A stretch of DNA of 39,022 nucleotides from positions 1 through 39,022 of IMG/VR virus record IMGVR_UViG_3300033156_000602. The stretch is one strand, 5' to 3'. The DNA is from a virus. How positions within the stretch are numbered: the first letter of the stretch is position 1; every line of letters begins with the position of its first letter. Below the pieces are notes generated by a model, which was given only the letters and a program-made list of their open reading frames with translations, ran no database searches and was not told the DNA's origin. Both the position numbers and the translations under genes were made by a program. Positions 36,180-39,022 of the stretch are shown here, piece by piece.

Positions 36180-36749
36180 TTGAAAGTAGTATTTAGAAAT
36201 AAAAAAGGGCAATTTGTTAAAGGAAAGCCTCTTCCAAAAGAAATAATAGAAAAAAGAAAAAAAACGATGATAGGAAAAAAATATCCTGAAGAGATATATC
36301 CTAATAAAGGAATGAGGGAGCGGAAACATAGCGAAGAAACAAAAAGAAAGATGAGTGAAAGTCATAAAGGTATATCTGTAAATAAAGGAAGAAAGCTTAC
36401 AAAAGAAGAAAGACAGAAAATAAGCGAAAGAATGAGGGGGAGTAAAAATCATTTTTGGAAAGGGGGCGTAACCCCTGAAAACCTTAGAATTAGAGCAAGA
36501 ATAGAATATCGCTTATGGAGAGAGGCGGTATATGCAAGAGATAATTTTACTTGTCAAAAATGTAAAGAAAAAGGAAGTAAGGAGCTTAGGGCACATCATA
36601 TATTAAATTTTGCTACTCATCTAAATATAAGATTTGCAATTGATAATGGAATTACTTTATGTAAAAATTGTCATCAAGAATTTCATAAAATTTATGGTAA
36701 TAGAAATAATACAAGAGAACAATTAGAAGAATTTTTAAAAGCACAATGA
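36180..36749 (+). CDS. HNH homing endonuclease with NUMOD3-like motifs
   Basis: Encodes 189 residues from a TTG start. Two NUMOD3-like DNA-binding repeats (HSEETKRKMSESHKG and GRKLTKEERQKISERMRG) precede an HNH domain: C125/C128, HH (139-140), N156, C161/C164 and H165/H169. Free-standing homing endonucleases spread by cutting alleles that lack them. It sits between two structural genes, is more A-rich than they are, and shares the opening MKVVF with the gene behind it. Confidence 0.88.
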   Translation: MKVVFRNKKGQFVKGKPLPKEIIEKRKKTMIGKKYPEEIYPNKGMRERKHSEETKRKMSESHKGISVNKGRKLTKEERQKISERMRGSKNHFWKGGVTPENLRIRARIEYRLWREAVYARDNFTCQKCKEKGSKELRAHHILNFATHLNIRFAIDNGITLCKNCHQEFHKIYGNRNNTREQLEEFLKAQ

Positions 36750-38254
36750 AAGTAGTTTTTTCTCAAGAACAATTTTTATACGGAATATCTAAAAGCCCTA
36801 CGGTTGGGCGGGGATTTCCCCGTTTAGATGGGGTAGATTTGATGAGGGATTTGGGTTATATGTCGGCAGGATATGGATTAGAACGAGTTCTTGCTTCTTC
36901 TATTACAAAAGCCCCCTATCATTTACTTTTAGACAATTCAAATGCTGATGGTTTGGGAAAATCTTATCTCTGGGGAGTAGCAGACGATGTTATTTATAAA
37001 GTTGATATAGAAACAAGCCCAGAAACTCTAACTATGAGTGCCTCAACAGCATCGGGATTTAACAGGGGGGCTTTATCTTATAAGGGTTATCTTTATGTTG
37101 CGAGTGGTGATGATATAGGAAGAGGATTAATATCCGCTACTAACTCTGATGCCTTTGCTTGGACAAGTTCTTGGCTAACAAATACCATAGGAGAAACTAC
37201 CAGCGATAGTTCTGCCCCTCATCCAATGATACAAATGAAAGATAATATGTATCGTTTGGACGGTAGGTGGATAGATAAATATGATGGAACTACTTATACT
37301 AAACACGCCTTAGATTTAGAAACTGGCTGGGTAGGAATTTCTCCAGAAAAATGGGGTGAGTTTATGGTAATAGGGGCAGTTAAAGAACCTGATTCTTATT
37401 CTCGTTATGGCACATTACCTTTACTTGGAAGAAAAAAATCCAGACTATTTTTTTGGGACACTTATTCGGAAAGCTGGGACAAAGACCGTTCTACTGAAAT
37501 TGATGGTCGCCTTGTCTGGGTAAAAAATAAAAAGGGAGTTATTTATACATTAGTTCAACACAAATCAGGAGTATTCGAATTGGGATATTTTGATGGAAAT
37601 ACTATTCAATCTTTAAAGAAATTCAATTTTCGGACCTGGGATGATTGTAGTGCCATCTATGAACCAGCAAAAGATATAATGAGTAATTTTATTTATTTTG
37701 CGATAAATAGTGCGACAACAGGATTTGCGAGAATAATGGCTTATGGGCAATACGATGGCGAAATGCCAAATACTCTATTTAATCCTTACTACATTAGTCC
37801 TGCCATTGCTAAGCCATCATCAATTTTTTCTTTGAAATGGGCAGAGGGAATTAATGATGCAATGTATATGGGACTCTATAATGAAACAGCTGGAAAAACT
37901 GGACTTTATAGGGTTCAAGCTCCCTGGTCTTCTACTGGAACTCCTGGGACTTATAATATTGAAACGCCAAATATATCGGGCGAGGGAAAGCAGATGATGA
38001 AATCTATAAGGATAAATCACAAACCATTGGCTTCGGGAGATGTTTTGTATCTTTATAGAAAAATAGATAACGCTAATTGGGAAGGTGCAATTTGGGCTAC
38101 TACTTCTTATGCCCGTCATCCAGACAGTGTTTCTTTTTCAATAGATGAAGAATTTGAATTTAGAGATTTCCAATTAAAACTTGTCCAACCAAATGGAGCC
38201 AATATAAGAATTAAGGATATAGTTATAGAAAGTGAAGATATAGATGAATTATGA
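36746..38254 (+). CDS. Beta-rich tail protein, possible tail hub or nozzle
   Basis: Encodes 502 residues, rich in beta strands with repeated aromatic, Gly/Asp-rich loops (YLWGVADDVIYKVD, GYLYVASGDDIGRG, NMYRLDGRWIDKYDGTTYTK, GVFELGYFDGNTIQ), the pattern of a beta-propeller. Podovirus tail nozzle proteins have comparable size and fold. It overlaps the HNH gene and the next gene by four bases each. Confidence 0.6.
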   Translation: MKVVFSQEQFLYGISKSPTVGRGFPRLDGVDLMRDLGYMSAGYGLERVLASSITKAPYHLLLDNSNADGLGKSYLWGVADDVIYKVDIETSPETLTMSASTASGFNRGALSYKGYLYVASGDDIGRGLISATNSDAFAWTSSWLTNTIGETTSDSSAPHPMIQMKDNMYRLDGRWIDKYDGTTYTKHALDLETGWVGISPEKWGEFMVIGAVKEPDSYSRYGTLPLLGRKKSRLFFWDTYSESWDKDRSTEIDGRLVWVKNKKGVIYTLVQHKSGVFELGYFDGNTIQSLKKFNFRTWDDCSAIYEPAKDIMSNFIYFAINSATTGFARIMAYGQYDGEMPNTLFNPYYISPAIAKPSSIFSLKWAEGINDAMYMGLYNETAGKTGLYRVQAPWSSTGTPGTYNIETPNISGEGKQMMKSIRINHKPLASGDVLYLYRKIDNANWEGAIWATTSYARHPDSVSFSIDEEFEFRDFQLKLVQPNGANIRIKDIVIESEDIDEL

Positions 38255-38913
38255 CTCCAACTAACGAAGAATTAAATATAGAATTTGAAAAACTCAAAAA
38301 AGAAATTGAGGATTTAAAAAGATTAAGAGAGAGGGAGTTTATGAAGCACAATCATTCTGGCGGAGACAGCGTTAGAATTAGAATGCAAGATTTAACTGGA
38401 CGAGTGGAAAAACATCTTGTTTTAGAGCCAAAAAGATTTAAACTGCCCGCTTCTAATTATCCATCTGAAACATTTGAAGGGTTGTATTATACTTTAGATT
38501 TTGACGCTTCAACAGAAGAAAGTGCCTATGCCCAAGAGATTATACCGTTTAATTGGGCTTTTGAAACGGATATAAGAATAGAAATTGACTGGTTTCACGA
38601 TACTGCTGACAACGGGAAAGTTGTCTGGGGCGTTGAATACAAAGCAATAAAGGAAGGAGAAGCTATTGCTGGTTCTGGGACAACAATAACCCAAACAACA
38701 GCAGGCAACCACCCAGCAGATGAACTTATTAAAACAACTTTTGATGATAAAATTTTAGGTTCAAACCTTGAACAAGGAGATTTATTTGCGGTTAGAGTTT
38801 TTAGAGACGCTGATAACGCCAATGATACATTGGGAGAAGACGCAAGATTATTACAAGTTCATTTTCATTTTATCCAAGATAAGATTGGAGAAAAACTTGC
38901 TAATATAGATTAA
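38251..38913 (+). CDS. Virion fibre or tail protein with coiled coil and HxH motif
   Basis: Encodes 220 residues. Coiled-coil start (about 5-32), then MKHNHSGGDSVRIRMQDL, an HxHxGxDS motif seen in trimeric fibre-like phage proteins where histidines may bind metal, then a beta-sandwich-like C-terminal domain (ALETDI-like strands from about 100). Last structural gene before the contig junction; the coiled-coil virion gene follows after 23 bases. Confidence 0.6.
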   Translation: MTPTNEELNIEFEKLKKEIEDLKRLREREFMKHNHSGGDSVRIRMQDLTGRVEKHLVLEPKRFKLPASNYPSETFEGLYYTLDFDASTEESAYAQEIIPFNWAFETDIRIEIDWFHDTADNGKVVWGVEYKAIKEGEAIAGSGTTITQTTAGNHPADELIKTTFDDKILGSNLEQGDLFAVRVFRDADNANDTLGEDARLLQVHFHFIQDKIGEKLANID

Positions 38914-38935
38914 AAAGTCGCAATAAATAAAAAAT

Positions 38936-39022
38936 TATGCCAAAATTAGGAGAAAGACGAACAATTGAAGGACGAGAACAAATGTATACCCCAGCACAGG
39001 GTGGCTGGATTGATGTTAAACA
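38936..39022. repeat. Contig-end overlap, second copy
   Basis: Exact repeat of 1-87, including the first 86 bases of the coiled-coil virion gene beginning at 38937. It should be counted once when the circle is closed. Confidence 0.93.

Noticed and set aside
1-39022. Alternative genetic code (TGA or TAG reassigned)
   Set aside because: Clear genes end at all three stops, with tight overlaps such as ATGA and TAATG at correct ends, and no conserved domain is interrupted by in-frame TGA or TAG.

Overview
The window is almost certainly one complete circular genome of a short-tailed (podovirus-like) double-stranded DNA phage, about 38.9 kb. The first 87 bases recur exactly at the end (1-87 = 38936-39022), so the contig closes on itself at 38,935 bp. 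DNA is A+T-rich and uses the standard bacterial code (TAA, TAG and TGA all act as stops). Most starts lack a Shine-Dalgarno site and sit in A-rich leaders, while several promoters are near-perfect sigma70 type (TTGACA, 16-17 bp, TATAAT-like), some placed so close to the ATG that the mRNA should be leaderless. The host is unknown. Weak SD usage would fit Bacteroidota or Patescibacteria, but TTGACA/TATAAT promoters argue against Bacteroidota; this is inference only. No integrase, repressor, DNA polymerase, helicase or tRNA gene was recognised, so the phage probably depends on host replication proteins.

Layout on the circle. (1) Late rightward block: 18262-38913, through the contig junction, to a terminator at 6975-6998. 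It holds terminase small and large subunits, portal, scaffold, HK97-fold capsid, a ~8.3 kb cassette of glycan and small-molecule modification genes (glycosyltransferases, DUF2061 protein, sulfotransferase, nucleotide-sugar dehydrogenase-like protein, DegT aminotransferase, methyltransferase, radical SAM enzyme), then adaptor, tail fibre/spike, an HNH homing endonuclease, beta-rich tail proteins, a coiled-coil virion protein and a ~920-residue putative ejection protein. (2) Lysis and accessory block 4255-6926: XhlA-like membrane protein, metallophosphoesterase, papain-like cysteine peptidase, holin-like protein and a CHAP-like hydrolase. (3) Early rightward block 7007-16644: many small genes, an OB-fold-like protein, a replisome organiser carrying a lambda-like iteron origin inside its gene, a solitary DNA methyltransferase, a PD-(D/E)XK nuclease, and a membrane-anchored RlpA-like protein. 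(4) Short leftward block 18225-16869: two consensus promoters, four small genes separated by hairpin elements, and a terminator that meets the rightward transcripts head-on.

Points of special interest: a 13-bp repeat containing a perfect DnaA box beside the main promoters; leaderless promoter-gene junctions; an orphan promoter-to-terminator RNA at about 16683-16911 with mutually exclusive hairpins; a G+C-rich branched RNA candidate at 13742-13822; repeated leader modules ahead of genes that start MKKEKK; hairpins whose stems differ yet stay complementary in the leftward block; and the glycan cassette embedded among virion genes, with a gene remnant and a frameshifted gene that point to turnover.
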